DNA of 64,000 nucleotides from Bacteroidota bacterium (GTDB taxonomy: Bacteria > Bacteroidota > Bacteroidia > Flavobacteriales > Flavobacteriaceae): assembly GCA_024279425.1 (NCBI GenBank), contig JAJRRO010000046.1:1-64000 (forward strand), read 5' to 3'. How positions within the stretch are numbered: position 1 is the stretch's first letter; the number at the start of each line of letters is the position of its first letter. A program made the position numbers and the translations under genes. Positions 26,242 to 34,297 of this stretch are shown here, piece by piece. The notes under the pieces were generated by a model that saw only the letters and a list, made by a program, of their open reading frames with translations, had not been told where the DNA came from and searched no databases.

Positions 26242-27090
26242 ATGAATAAACTAAAAGAAATATTTAAAAAACTTACTGCATATGATCATTTTTTAGTTTT
26301 TCTCATTATTCTATTTGTACTCAAAATTGTAGATGTATTCTCGGACAATGGTCTGGAAGCTGGCTTGCACTTTTTGCAAATGGGAATTGCCTTATTTGCT
26401 ATTTCGAGTATTGTATTTTTTGCATTTAGACACCTTTTTGATAAAAAGAAAAAATATCAACATGCATTGATCAGTACTTTCTTAATCCTGCTAATGCTTT
26501 CGCATGAAAATCCAGAGCCTATAAGAGGTTTGCTGGTTATACTATTGTTATATCTCTCTAAATTTACAATTAAATATAAAAAGCAGAATATTTTTAATCC
26601 CGTAGTATTTGCTATTGGTATGGCTACAATTTTGGCTATTATTATTCCTGAACTAGGAATACCGCCTTTAGATTGGTCAGGGATAGATATTAGGTTCAAT
26701 ATAGCTGGCACCATTTTTCCAATTGCTATTGTACCAATCATCTTATCCATCATATTTAATGTGGGTAGAATAAAGAAGCATTCCCTGGCCTTAAGCTTTA
26801 TTATTTCATCCTTGATATTCGGTTTATTTCTTCAGACATATGACCATGATCCAATTTCATATGTTTTGATAACAGGATTTATTGGGGCAGCTATACTAAT
26901 TGAACCAAAGACCTCTCCAATTAAAACACAGGAGCAAATAATATATGGAGTAAGTATAGCGTGCATGTACTTTGCTCTAACCTATATTAATTTACCAAAC
27001 GCCCCAATTACTGGGTTAATGGTTGGTAACGCACTTTATTTTCTTTACAAACAAAAAAAAGTAACAAAATATAAATATGAAAACAATTAA
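26242..27090 (+). CDS. NqrB/RnfD-like membrane protein
   Basis: 282 aa with about eight to nine hydrophobic helices and a charged N-terminus. Motifs KQNIFNPVVFAIG and FIGAAILIEPKTSPIKTQEQIIYG match the conserved parts of the NQR2/RnfD/RnfE family, including the P-x-TSP segment. The flavin-accepting S(G/T)AT-type site of true RnfD/NqrB is not obvious, and no other Rnf or Nqr subunit is nearby, so it is a stand-alone relative. Overlaps the next gene by 14 bp. Confidence 0.7.
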   Translation: MNKLKEIFKKLTAYDHFLVFLIILFVLKIVDVFSDNGLEAGLHFLQMGIALFAISSIVFFAFRHLFDKKKKYQHALISTFLILLMLSHENPEPIRGLLVILLLYLSKFTIKYKKQNIFNPVVFAIGMATILAIIIPELGIPPLDWSGIDIRFNIAGTIFPIAIVPIILSIIFNVGRIKKHSLALSFIISSLIFGLFLQTYDHDPISYVLITGFIGAAILIEPKTSPIKTQEQIIYGVSIACMYFALTYINLPNAPITGLMVGNALYFLYKQKKVTKYKYENN

Positions 27091-27532
27091 ACAGTTAGCT
27101 ACGTTAATTCTGATATTGACATTATCTTCTTCTTTTAAACTTCAAAAACAAGAAAGCATTTCTTTGACCGTTCAGGTAAGCGATTTAAGAAACGCCAATG
27201 GGTATGTTCAGTTTGCCTTGTATAACAAAGAAAATTCGATTCCAGATAAAAATTATGAAAAGTACTTCAAAAAACAAAAAGCAGAAATTATAGATAAATC
27301 GTCATCGGTGACCTTTGAAAATTTACCTGCCGGAAAGTATGCAGTTGGTGTTTTTCATGATGAAAATAAAAATGGAAAAATAGATAAAGGCTTTATTAAA
27401 CCACTTGAAGGTATTGGCTATTCCAATTATGAATCTATAGGATTAAGTAACAAGCCAAAATATTCAAAGGCAAATTTTGAATTAGTAGAAAATAAAACGA
27501 TAAATATTAAAGTAATTTATTTGTCGAAATAA
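27077..27532 (+). CDS. DUF2141 secreted protein
   Basis: 151 aa with an N-terminal signal segment (LATLILILTLSSSF). The body is a small beta-sandwich with VQVSDLRNANGYVQFALYNK and the family-typical AGKYAVGVFHDENKNGKIDK, which also looks like an EF-hand-style calcium loop, followed by PLEGIGYSNY. This matches DUF2141, often found next to transporters in Bacteroidota. It is the last gene of the operon. Function unknown. Confidence 0.85.
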   Translation: MKTIKQLATLILILTLSSSFKLQKQESISLTVQVSDLRNANGYVQFALYNKENSIPDKNYEKYFKKQKAEIIDKSSSVTFENLPAGKYAVGVFHDENKNGKIDKGFIKPLEGIGYSNYESIGLSNKPKYSKANFELVENKTINIKVIYLSK

Positions 27533-28288
27533 TATTGATGCTTTACTGTTAACATTAGAAAGATTAATTAGTAGCTATAATTAAAAGAAGAAAAAATATG
27601 TTACTATTTCAAGCAGAAATATTGATTTAAATTACAATTCAAACAACGTAATTATTTCGCAATATTTGAAGTGAGATGTAAAGAGTAAATTTATTTTAAC
27701 GAGTATTAATAATATGATTGAGAAAATATAATCACATTCTTTTAATATTATGTAAAATAGAAACTCGATGTTAGGCTTGGCCTCATAAAATTTTGGAGAA
27801 ACAATAGCTTCAAAGCAATCTTAACGAGCCATAATTGTTTCCAAAATTATATGCAGCCTTGAAATCGCAGATTCACGAATACCTTTAAAAACAATTAAAA
27901 TAACATGAGTAAATTGTGTTTAGAAATGAACGCCATTTAGCGTTTATTTTTATAAAAGCAATCGAGTCCCGATGGCTATCGGGAGTGTGCGCCAATTTTA
28001 TGCTTTGGCTGCGCTCAACACAGGCGTCACGGAGAACACTTTTGTAAGGAACCGTAAACATAGGACGACAACCTAAGCAATTTTACATAACGGCTGATTA
28101 TGATATTAAGAAATGAATCATAATTTTTCTTATGTTGAATAGAAATTCATTTCTCTTATTTAAGAAGCTCTAAAGTACTGGTGAATTTTAAGAAAAAATA
28201 TAATTTGAATCTGTTTGATTCTAAAGAAGATTATTAATTACGAAGTGCAGAAAAAATCAATTTGTTGTGCCTATGTCGTACCTGAACA

Positions 28289-28340
28289 AAAAAAGCCAAG
28301 ACTATAGATCCTGGCTTTCCCTTTGTGCTCGAGATGGGAA
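28289..28340 (-). repeat. Degenerate tRNA-Leu 3' end and terminator (old integration scar?)
   Basis: AAAAAAGCCA..TGGCTTT (28289-28318) followed by GTGCTCGAGATGGGA mirrors the better copy at 28456-28506 (AAAAGCCAAGG..TTGGCTTTT then GTACTCGAGACGGGA). It appears to be an older duplicate of the tRNA 3' end plus terminator. The similarity fades after about 15 bases of tRNA sequence. Confidence 0.4.
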
Positions 28341-28455
28341 GTGCCTACGGCGAGCCCCCTACGAACATCTTGAGAATGAAAAGCCAATTGCTTTGCGATA
28401 ACTTTTTGCTTCTTAAGACTATACCCAAACAAGTTTGGCGACGCTCTCAAAGCAA

Positions 28456-28484
28456 AAAAGCCAAGGTTTTAAACCTTGGCTTTT
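28456..28484 (-). terminator. Former tRNA-Leu terminator, separated from the gene by the element
   Basis: Arms AAAAGCCAAGGTTT and AAACCTTGGCTTTT form a 14-bp hairpin ending in a T-run on the minus strand. It lies just beyond the 55-bp copy of the tRNA-Leu 3' end, as the original terminator of that gene would after an element inserted between. Confidence 0.7.
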
Positions 28485-28491
28485 CTTCATC

Positions 28492-28546
28492 TGTACTCGA
28501 GACGGGACTTGAACCCGTACGGACTAATGTCCATTGGATTTTAAGT
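28492..28546 (-). repeat. Distal attachment site (copy of tRNA-Leu 3' end)
   Basis: 55 bp identical to 30994-31048, covering the anticodon arm to the 3' end of tRNA-Leu. Similarity stops abruptly after TTTTAAGT, where the true tRNA continues with CCAACG and this copy with TTATCC. It marks the far end of the integrated element. Confidence 0.9.
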
Positions 28547-28809
28547 TTATCCCAATGGTTTTTGATTTTGTACATGACTGGTTATTAGTTGTTTGAAAAA
28601 TACAAAATAAAAAATTAATGGTCTTACATGCCCCGTTACATACCCTCCTCAAACCTAATCCCGTTCGATGTTTAGGCTTATGATAAGAACAACAAGTCCA
28701 TATTCCAATGATGTCCCCCATCATTTGTATAAATTTCTTTACATTCTTCATAATTAGGACAAACTTTATCAAAGTCGATGAATATGATTTCATTATAATA
28801 AGAGGATAG

Positions 28810-29490
28810 CTAATTAGTCTTAGATTGAAACGAAAGTATAATCTTATATTTCTTTAAGGCAATATAATCTAACAATGAATAGATAAATAACGAAATACCT
28901 ATCATTTCAAGAAATTCTTCTATTGTAGTATAAATCGAATAGGTTAAATCATGTCCATTTGTTTCAAAATACTTACCACCAATCATCTCAACTCCTATGG
29001 CTCCAGTAGTGAAAATAATTCCCGATAATATGAATAAAAAACGATATTTTTTAAGTAATCTTTTTAAGAAGGGGATATACACAAGTATAAATAAAATTAA
29101 TCCAATTGAATAAGGAACAACCCACGAGAAATATAAATAACCCGATAAATTTAATTTGTTAAATTTTTCATGTATCTCTAGTATCTCATCTAGTGACAAG
29201 CCAAGAAATATTGCGGATAAACCAAGCCATCCTAGATTTTTTGTTCTATAAGATTCTTTTGGAATTTTAAAAATGAGAAATAATAATATTGCTGAAATAA
29301 AGAGCTGGAGAAATGAAAAAACAGTACCAAAGCTTTTTTCGGAGTCAAGGTAAAAAAGTGTTATTAATTTATTCGGATAAAAATCACCCTCAGTAAAATA
29401 CTTAATTAGAATACTCCCAATATTTAAGAGGACTAAAAAAAATATAATTAGAAGGAGTACTTTTAAAGCAGATATTGGTTGAATTTTCAT
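28810..29490 (-). CDS. Six-TM membrane protein with buried acidic/His motifs (element cargo)
   Basis: 226 aa with six predicted helices (about 9-30, 54-75, 86-104, 120-142, 150-171, 190-212). Charged residues sit in or at the edges of helices: LSLDEILEIHEKF after TM3, GAIGVEMIGG in TM5 and TTIEEFLEMIG before TM6. A D-E..H-E..E..E-E pattern of this kind could bind metal or conduct protons; it recalls but does not clearly match membrane hydrolases. I do not recognise the family. As the only gene besides the integrase it is the presumed cargo of the element. AT-rich compared with the flanks. The frame stays open for 43 codons after the TAG stop. Confidence 0.75.
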   Translation of the reverse strand: MKIQPISALKVLLLIIFFLVLLNIGSILIKYFTEGDFYPNKLITLFYLDSEKSFGTVFSFLQLFISAILLFLIFKIPKESYRTKNLGWLGLSAIFLGLSLDEILEIHEKFNKLNLSGYLYFSWVVPYSIGLILFILVYIPFLKRLLKKYRFLFILSGIIFTTGAIGVEMIGGKYFETNGHDLTYSIYTTIEEFLEMIGISLFIYSLLDYIALKKYKIILSFQSKTN

Positions 29491-29530
29491 TTGATATTTT
29501 CAATGATTTAAATATTATTTGTATGTCCGT

Positions 29531-30880
29531 TTAATGTCCATTAGTTGCAATGCTTGCTATTACGAGCCTATCGAAGATTTTATCTCCAAAGTACCTTCTG
29601 TTGAGCTTATAAATGAATTCATTTAAATAAAGCTGTAGATATTTGGCTTTGATCTTGTGATATGTCCCCACAATATCCCTTAAGTAATTCCTTAAGGCTT
29701 CGGGGCTTTTATGTAGTGTAATTTTCATGAGCTTCGCAATCGTTTCATGTTCGTTGAGACCATCAGCGATAAAGCTATGATACAAATCTAGGGCTGCATT
29801 GTGCCTAAAACTATAGATGTTTTTTTTGGGGTCAATATCGAAAAGTTTTCGAATCTTCTTGAATCGACGAGAAAAGAAATCGACACGGCTACCTTCGGAT
29901 GCATCCCATATGCCTGGAACACCATTCATGGTAAACAAAAAGCTATCTTTTGGGTAACGTTCCAAGTGTAAGCTTTCCAAGTATTTGCGCATCGGCTCTA
30001 TCATTAATATAAAAGATAGTTTGTCACTTTTTGTTGGTATCGCAATCACTCCGGCCTCCATGTCAATATGAAATAGTTGAATTCTTACTATTTCAACATT
30101 TCGCATAAATGAGTAGAAAATAAAGCGAATAAAGTTGTATTGCAATTGATCGTGCTGTAAACAATGCTCTCTTATTTTTTCTACTTCTTTTGGAGTGAAT
30201 GGTGCATTTCTTTCGGGCTTGTTTTTTTTGGTGACAATTTCTTTTATCACATTCCTTTCAACAATCCCCATCGCACTAAGTTTCGCCATAACTGCACTTA
30301 TGGCCAATTTTACATTATGAACCGATGTTGGCTTTAAACCTTTACCCATTGGCTTGGCTGCACCCAACATATTTAGGTACGCCTGTACATATCTTTTTTT
30401 GAAACTTTCAATAGGCAGTGGCCCAATTTTCTTTTTGTTGCACCATTCTAAGAATGGCCCGACCCTGACCGCGTACCCTTCGTAAGTCTTAGGACTTACT
30501 TCTAGTGCTTTTGCCTTTAAGCCTTCGCTAAAAGCTTGACTAATGGTAAGTTTTGGTAATTCAGCACTATATATGTCGAGAGCACTGGCCTTGTTTAAAT
30601 TTTCACGAGTAACTTTTTCGTCGTATGAATCCATGCCATCGGCAAGCATCATCGCAACGGTACTTATTAGAGCGGCCCCATATCGTTTTCTTTCAGAAAC
30701 ACTTTTAAATTCATTGATCCCTCGGTAAACTTTGAATGGTTGTTTTCGTTTTCCCGTATTAGGGTCATCAAAATAAAAGTAGACGTACCATTTTTTACCA
30801 GGGGCAACGGTTGGCCTTTTTTTACCGTTGGCCAATTCTTTTGGAATATGGAGTTTAGGAGTGCTGTACTTTTGGGCCAT
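29531..30880 (-). CDS. Tyrosine recombinase/integrase of the tRNA-Leu element
   Basis: 449 aa from ATG 30880 (MAQKYSTPKL); the frame is open to 31036 but that part reads through tRNA-Leu and its terminator, so the shorter start is preferred. There is an Arm-type N-terminal domain, a SAM-like core-binding domain (PKTYEGYAVRVGPFLEWC) and a catalytic domain: Arg in SFMRNVEI, Lys in TKSDK, YSFRHNAALDLY (box II, with Tyr where many integrases have the first His), His in LHKSPEA and the nucleophile in RNYL. This YSF[KR]H form is frequent among Bacteroidota integrases. The gene lies next to its att site in tRNA-Leu. Confidence 0.92.
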   Translation of the reverse strand: MAQKYSTPKLHIPKELANGKKRPTVAPGKKWYVYFYFDDPNTGKRKQPFKVYRGINEFKSVSERKRYGAALISTVAMMLADGMDSYDEKVTRENLNKASALDIYSAELPKLTISQAFSEGLKAKALEVSPKTYEGYAVRVGPFLEWCNKKKIGPLPIESFKKRYVQAYLNMLGAAKPMGKGLKPTSVHNVKLAISAVMAKLSAMGIVERNVIKEIVTKKNKPERNAPFTPKEVEKIREHCLQHDQLQYNFIRFIFYSFMRNVEIVRIQLFHIDMEAGVIAIPTKSDKLSFILMIEPMRKYLESLHLERYPKDSFLFTMNGVPGIWDASEGSRVDFFSRRFKKIRKLFDIDPKKNIYSFRHNAALDLYHSFIADGLNEHETIAKLMKITLHKSPEALRNYLRDIVGTYHKIKAKYLQLYLNEFIYKLNRRYFGDKIFDRLVIASIATNGH

Positions 30881-30957
30881 AATATTTATGGTGATATCTA
30901 CATGCCCCGCAGACTTTATTTTGAACCTTTTTCTCATGCGGCGAACGTTCTTAAAAA

Positions 30958-30990
30958 GCCGAAGCACCCTAATGAATACGGTGCTTCGCT
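30958..30990 (-). terminator. Terminator of tRNA-Leu supplied by the element
   Basis: GCCGAAGCACC and GGTGCTTCGC form a strong hairpin, followed on the minus strand by TTTTTA. It directly follows the tRNA 3' end and differs from the old terminator at 28456, so it arrived with the element. Confidence 0.8.
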
Positions 30991-30993
30991 TAT

Positions 30994-31048
30994 TGTACTC
31001 GAGACGGGACTTGAACCCGTACGGACTAATGTCCATTGGATTTTAAGT
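30994..31048 (-). repeat. Proximal attachment site inside tRNA-Leu
   Basis: Same 55 bp as 28492-28546; it forms the 3' 53 nt of the functional tRNA-Leu plus two bases beyond, so integration restored the gene. Confidence 0.9.
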
Positions 31049-31079
31049 CCAACGTGTCTACCAATTCCACCACTCGAGC
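30996..31079 (-). tRNA. tRNA-Leu (anticodon TAA)
   Basis: 84 nt. Acceptor stem GCTCGAG pairs with CTCGAGT, discriminator A, no encoded CCA. Anticodon loop ACTTAAAA with TAA, a long variable arm as expected for class II tRNA-Leu, and T-arm GGGTTCAAGTCCC. The 3' half is the attachment sequence of the adjacent element. Confidence 0.95.
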
Positions 31080-31138
31080 CTTTATCCTTGGTAGTAAAAT
31101 TTCAATGCTTTTAATGATTATGAACACATTAATTTACT

Positions 31139-31180
31139 ACGTGTCTACCTCCCGATAGCTATCGGGACCACCACTCGAGC
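31139..31180 (-). repeat. tRNA-Leu 5' fragment with an 18-bp palindrome in the D-loop
   Basis: On the plus strand ACGTGTCTACC (31139-31149) and CCACCACTCGAGC (31168-31180) match the 5' part of tRNA-Leu, but the four bases AATT between them are replaced by TCCCGATAGCTATCGGGA (31150-31167). The remainder of the tRNA is absent, so it is a pseudo-tRNA fragment. Confidence 0.85.
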
Positions 31181-31214
31181 ATCACTGCCAAAGGCAGTAT
31201 ATACAATTTTAATG

Positions 31215-31287
31215 AGCGAAAAACGGGATTCGAACCCGCGACCTCCACCTTGGCAAGGTGGCGCTCTACCAACTGAGCTATTTTCGC
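31215..31287 (-). tRNA. tRNA-Gly (anticodon GCC)
   Basis: 73 nt. Acceptor GCGAAAA pairs with TTTTCGC, discriminator T as usual for bacterial tRNA-Gly, D-arm TAGCTCAGTTGGTAGAGC, anticodon loop TTGCCAA (GCC), T-arm CGGGTTCGAATCCCG. CCA is not encoded. It lies 135 bp upstream of tRNA-Leu on the same strand, with a tRNA fragment between. Confidence 0.95.
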
Positions 31288-31335
31288 ATCTATCGAAAAT
31301 TAGCTTCGAGCGTTAAACCATTCGTCATGATTCCA

Positions 31336-31374
31336 GCGCTCTACTCCCGATAACCATTGGGAAGCCATTTTCGC
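31336..31374 (-). repeat. tRNA-Gly 5' fragment with the same palindrome family in the D-loop
   Basis: GCGCTCTAC (31336-31344) and AGCCATTTTCGC (31363-31374) match the 5' half of the neighbouring tRNA-Gly (one mismatch), while the D-loop bases between are replaced by TCCCGATAACCATTGGGA, a decayed copy of the palindrome at 31150-31167. The 3' half of the tRNA is absent. Confidence 0.8.
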
Positions 31375-31465
31375 AATTTTAACGAACGTCACATCATTTA
31401 TTGATGCGGATGCAAATTTAATACATTTCTATAAAAAGCAAAGGAAAAAACTATCTATTTGGAAG

Positions 31466-31498
31466 AAACCTGTTTGGTTTTAAAAACCTCGCAGGTTT
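31466..31498. repeat. Palindromic AAACCTG...CAGGTTT repeat at the mutS stop
   Basis: AAACCTG (31466-31472) and CAGGTTT (31492-31498) are outer arms, with GGTTTT and AAAACC as inner arms. The right arm overlaps the mutS stop codon. It could terminate mutS transcription. It resembles a palindrome family I recall as common in Bacteroidota. Confidence 0.6.
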
Positions 31499-34118
31499 AA
31501 CTGCTGACCTTCTTGTTTTTAGTGAGCAACCGTTTGATTTCATTCAATTTCATCAACGCTTCTACCGGTGTAAGGGTATTTATGTCTAAATGGGTTATTT
31601 CTTCCTTGATCTGTTCCAATAGGGGGTCGTCTAAATTAAAAAAGCTGAGTTGCATCTCATTTTGAACCGATTGCAATTTGTCTGTGAGCTCCTCACTGGA
31701 ATGCGATTTCTCTAATTTTTTTAAAATCCTATTTGCTTTGTGTATCACCTGTTGCGGCATCCCTGCCATTTTTGCCACATGTATCCCAAAACTATGTTCG
31801 CTGCCACCGGGTATAAGTTTTCGCAAGAACAACACCTTGTTTTTCAACTCTTTTATGGAGACATTGTAATTTTTTATCCGTTCAAAAGTTGCGGCCATTT
31901 CATTAAGTTCATGGTAATGTGTCGCAAATAGCGTTTTGGCACGGGCAGGATGTTCATGCAAGTATTCTGATATGGCCCAGGCGATGGAAATACCATCATA
32001 GGTACTGGTGCCCCGGCCAATTTCATCCAACAGGATTAAGCTACGCTCCGAAAGGTTGTTCAAAATAGACGCGGTCTCATTCATTTCTACCATAAACGTA
32101 GATTCGCCCATAGAGATATTATCGCTGGCTCCCACACGTGTGAATATTTTATCCACATATCCTATTTTTGCAGATTCAGCAGGTACAAAACTTCCCATTT
32201 GCGCCAATAAAACTATAAGGGCAGTCTGCCGTAATAGGGCAGATTTACCACTCATATTGGGGCCTGTGATCATGATTATCTGTTGATTCTCTCGATTTAG
32301 TACCACATCATTGGCAATATAGGCTTCACCGAGGGGCAATTGTTTTTCAATTACGGGGTGGCGACCGTTGATGATTTCAAGTTCAGTTGAATCATTCAGT
32401 TGCGGTTTATTATAATTATGCTCTTTGGCCAATTGGGTAAATCCGCAAAGACAATCCAATGTGGCAATCTGTCGGGCATTGTTTTGAACGGGTACAATAT
32501 ATTCATGCATCCAAATGACCAATTGGGCAAACAATTGTTGTTCCAGGTGTAGAATGCGCTCTTCAGCACCAAGAATCTTGGCTTCGTATTCTTTTAGCTC
32601 TTCGGTGATATAACGTTCTGCATTGACCAGGGTCTGTTTGCGGATCCATTCCTCAGGAACCTTGTCCCGATGGGTATTTCGTACTTCAATATAATATCCG
32701 AACACGTTGTTCGAGGCAATTTTTAAGGAACTAATACCGGTTTTTTTGGTTTCCCGCTTCAACATTTGGTCTAGATATTCTTTGCCCGTAAAGGCCAATC
32801 CGCGAAGTTCGTCTAATTCTTCCGAGTATCCTTGGGCTATGACATTGCCCTTAAGCACATTAATAGGCGCCTCTTCATTGAGCATCTCCTTCACCTTGGC
32901 CCGTAACATATCGCACGAATGTAATTGGTCGCCAATTAAATTCAGTGCTTCATTATTGGTTTGGGTCGTCAATTGTTTAATGGGTATGGCAGCCTCCAAG
33001 GAATTTTTTAGCTGCACTACCTCCTTCGGATTGATCTTACCCGTGGCAACTTTGGAAATGAGGCGTTCCAAATCGCCCATTTGCTTTATGCCATGTTGCA
33101 ATTTTTGAAATAAAGCTCCTTCTTGCGTTAAATGGGAGATAACTTGATGTCGTCTACGGATTTTTTCTATGTTCTTCAGGGGTAGGGCCAACCACCGTTT
33201 CAATAACCTGCCGCCCATGGGCGATATGGTCTTGTCGATAACATCCAATAAGGTAACGGCATTTACATTGGTGGAATGATATAGTTCCAGATTTTTGATG
33301 GTAAATCTGTCCATCCAAATATATTCCTCCTCCGCAATGCGTTTAATGGTATTTATATGCTGAAGTTGTCTGTGTTGGGTATCCGACAAATAATGGATCA
33401 CGACACCAGAGGCAACAATACCATAGCTTAATTGGTCTATTCCAAATCCTTTTAATGATGTTGTCTTAAAATGATTGGTCAGTGTTTCAAAGGCGTAGTC
33501 TTCCTGAAACAACCAGTCTTCGGTAAAAAAGGTATGATATTGATTACCGAATACCTCTGAAAATTCCTTTTTATGCCTCTTTGAAACCAAAATCTCATTA
33601 GGTCCTAAATTCTGTAAGAGCTTATCAATCTGTTCTTCATTACCTTCTGCAACTAAAAATTCACCCGTTGAAATATCCAAGAAAGAAACGCCCAATAGCT
33701 TTCTTCCGAAATGTACCGCACATAAAAAGTTGTTGGTCTTGGCACTGAGAATATCATCATTCAGAGCCACCCCGGGAGTAACCAATTCGGTGACCCCTCT
33801 TTTTACGATACTCTTCGTTAGCTTGGGGTCTTCCAATTGGTCGCAAATGGCCACACGCAGCCCAGCTTTTACCAGTTTGGGCAAATAGGTGTTCAGGGAA
33901 TGGTGTGGAAAGCCTGCGAGTTCGGTACGGTCACCACCGTTATTCCTATGGGTTAGGATAATTCCAAGTATTTTAGAGGCCTTCACGGCATCTGTACCGA
34001 AAGTTTCGTAAAAATCCCCGACACGAAACAGCAACAAAGCATCAGGATATTTAGTCTTGATGGTGTTGTACTGTTTCATCAAAGGGGTTACCTTCTTTGT
34101 TTTTACCTTGTCTCCCAA
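31497..34118 (-). CDS. mutS: DNA mismatch repair protein MutS
   Basis: 873 aa, normal length. N-terminal mismatch-recognition domain with [11 protein letters not shown] (the Phe-x-Glu that stacks on mismatches), connector, core and clamp regions, then the ABC-type ATPase: Walker [21 protein letters not shown] signature region, Walker [17 protein letters not shown] and FATHYHEL. The first codon appears to be TTG (34116-34118); no ATG precedes it and the next ATG (34079) would remove a short Lys-rich lead-in. Cytoplasmic; recognises base mismatches with MutL. Both ends are bordered by palindromic repeats. Confidence 0.97.
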   Translation of the reverse strand: MGDKVKTKKVTPLMKQYNTIKTKYPDALLLFRVGDFYETFGTDAVKASKILGIILTHRNNGGDRTELAGFPHHSLNTYLPKLVKAGLRVAICDQLEDPKLTKSIVKRGVTELVTPGVALNDDILSAKTNNFLCAVHFGRKLLGVSFLDISTGEFLVAEGNEEQIDKLLQNLGPNEILVSKRHKKEFSEVFGNQYHTFFTEDWLFQEDYAFETLTNHFKTTSLKGFGIDQLSYGIVASGVVIHYLSDTQHRQLQHINTIKRIAEEEYIWMDRFTIKNLELYHSTNVNAVTLLDVIDKTISPMGGRLLKRWLALPLKNIEKIRRRHQVISHLTQEGALFQKLQHGIKQMGDLERLISKVATGKINPKEVVQLKNSLEAAIPIKQLTTQTNNEALNLIGDQLHSCDMLRAKVKEMLNEEAPINVLKGNVIAQGYSEELDELRGLAFTGKEYLDQMLKRETKKTGISSLKIASNNVFGYYIEVRNTHRDKVPEEWIRKQTLVNAERYITEELKEYEAKILGAEERILHLEQQLFAQLVIWMHEYIVPVQNNARQIATLDCLCGFTQLAKEHNYNKPQLNDSTELEIINGRHPVIEKQLPLGEAYIANDVVLNRENQQIIMITGPNMSGKSALLRQTALIVLLAQMGSFVPAESAKIGYVDKIFTRVGASDNISMGESTFMVEMNETASILNNLSERSLILLDEIGRGTSTYDGISIAWAISEYLHEHPARAKTLFATHYHELNEMAATFERIKNYNVSIKELKNKVLFLRKLIPGGSEHSFGIHVAKMAGMPQQVIHKANRILKKLEKSHSSEELTDKLQSVQNEMQLSFFNLDDPLLEQIKEEITHLDINTLTPVEALMKLNEIKRLLTKNKKVSS

Positions 34119-34241
34119 AAGCGATTTAATTAACTTATTTTTGCACGAATTGTATTAGAACGAAAGTACCATTTTCTTTAAGGAAGTTGAACTATTGTTG
34201 ATATTTTGGGGATAACTTTGTGGGCCTTCAATGAGGAGGCC

Positions 34242-34278
34242 TTAGACCTGTCAGGTTTCGAAAACCTGACAGGTCTAA
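34242..34278. repeat. 17-bp-arm palindromic repeat before the RNA methyltransferase gene
   Basis: TTAGACCTGTCAGGTTT (34242-34258), loop CGA, then the exact reverse complement (34262-34278). It is 20 bp from the ATG at 34298, so the leader mRNA would carry a strong hairpin. It resembles the AGACCTGTCAGGTTT palindromes I recall as interspersed in Bacteroidota. Confidence 0.8.
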
Positions 34279-34297
34279 GAAACGGAAATTAACGACC

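Larger units (their letters stand above)
27533..28491. other. Long AT-rich intergenic tract with repeat debris
   Basis: Almost 1 kb without a credible gene. It holds an imperfect inverted repeat (TTTTGGAGAAACAAT at 27791-27805, ATTGTTTCCAAAA at 27834-27846), a palindrome TCCCGATGGCTATCGGGA at 27967-27984 of the family also found in the tRNA fragments, and a degenerate tRNA-Leu 3' remnant with its terminator near 28289-28340. It reads as decayed DNA between the efflux island and the tRNA-Leu integration site. Confidence 0.5.
28492..31048 (-). mobile_element. 2.5-kb integrative element in tRNA-Leu(TAA)
   Basis: A 55-bp direct repeat (28492-28546 and 30994-31048) consisting of the 3' part of tRNA-Leu bounds a 2,502-bp unit. 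The intact tRNA is at the integrase end, the copy at the far end, exactly as tyrosine-recombinase elements integrate and restore their target. Content: integrase (29531-30880) and one membrane protein (28810-29490). No replication, transfer, capsid or regulatory gene is seen, so it is either a minimal element or a deletion remnant. Confidence 0.85.

Noticed and set aside
28325-28588. 87-codon plus-strand frame
   Set aside because: It runs through the tRNA-Leu terminator and attachment copy (SVLETGLEPVRTNVHW is translated tRNA), so it is not a gene.
28524-28793. 89-codon minus-strand frame at the left end of the element
   Set aside because: It begins beside the cargo gene but ends in the tRNA copy; its translation shows no protein-like pattern, unlike the alternative frame noted as a possible read-through tail.
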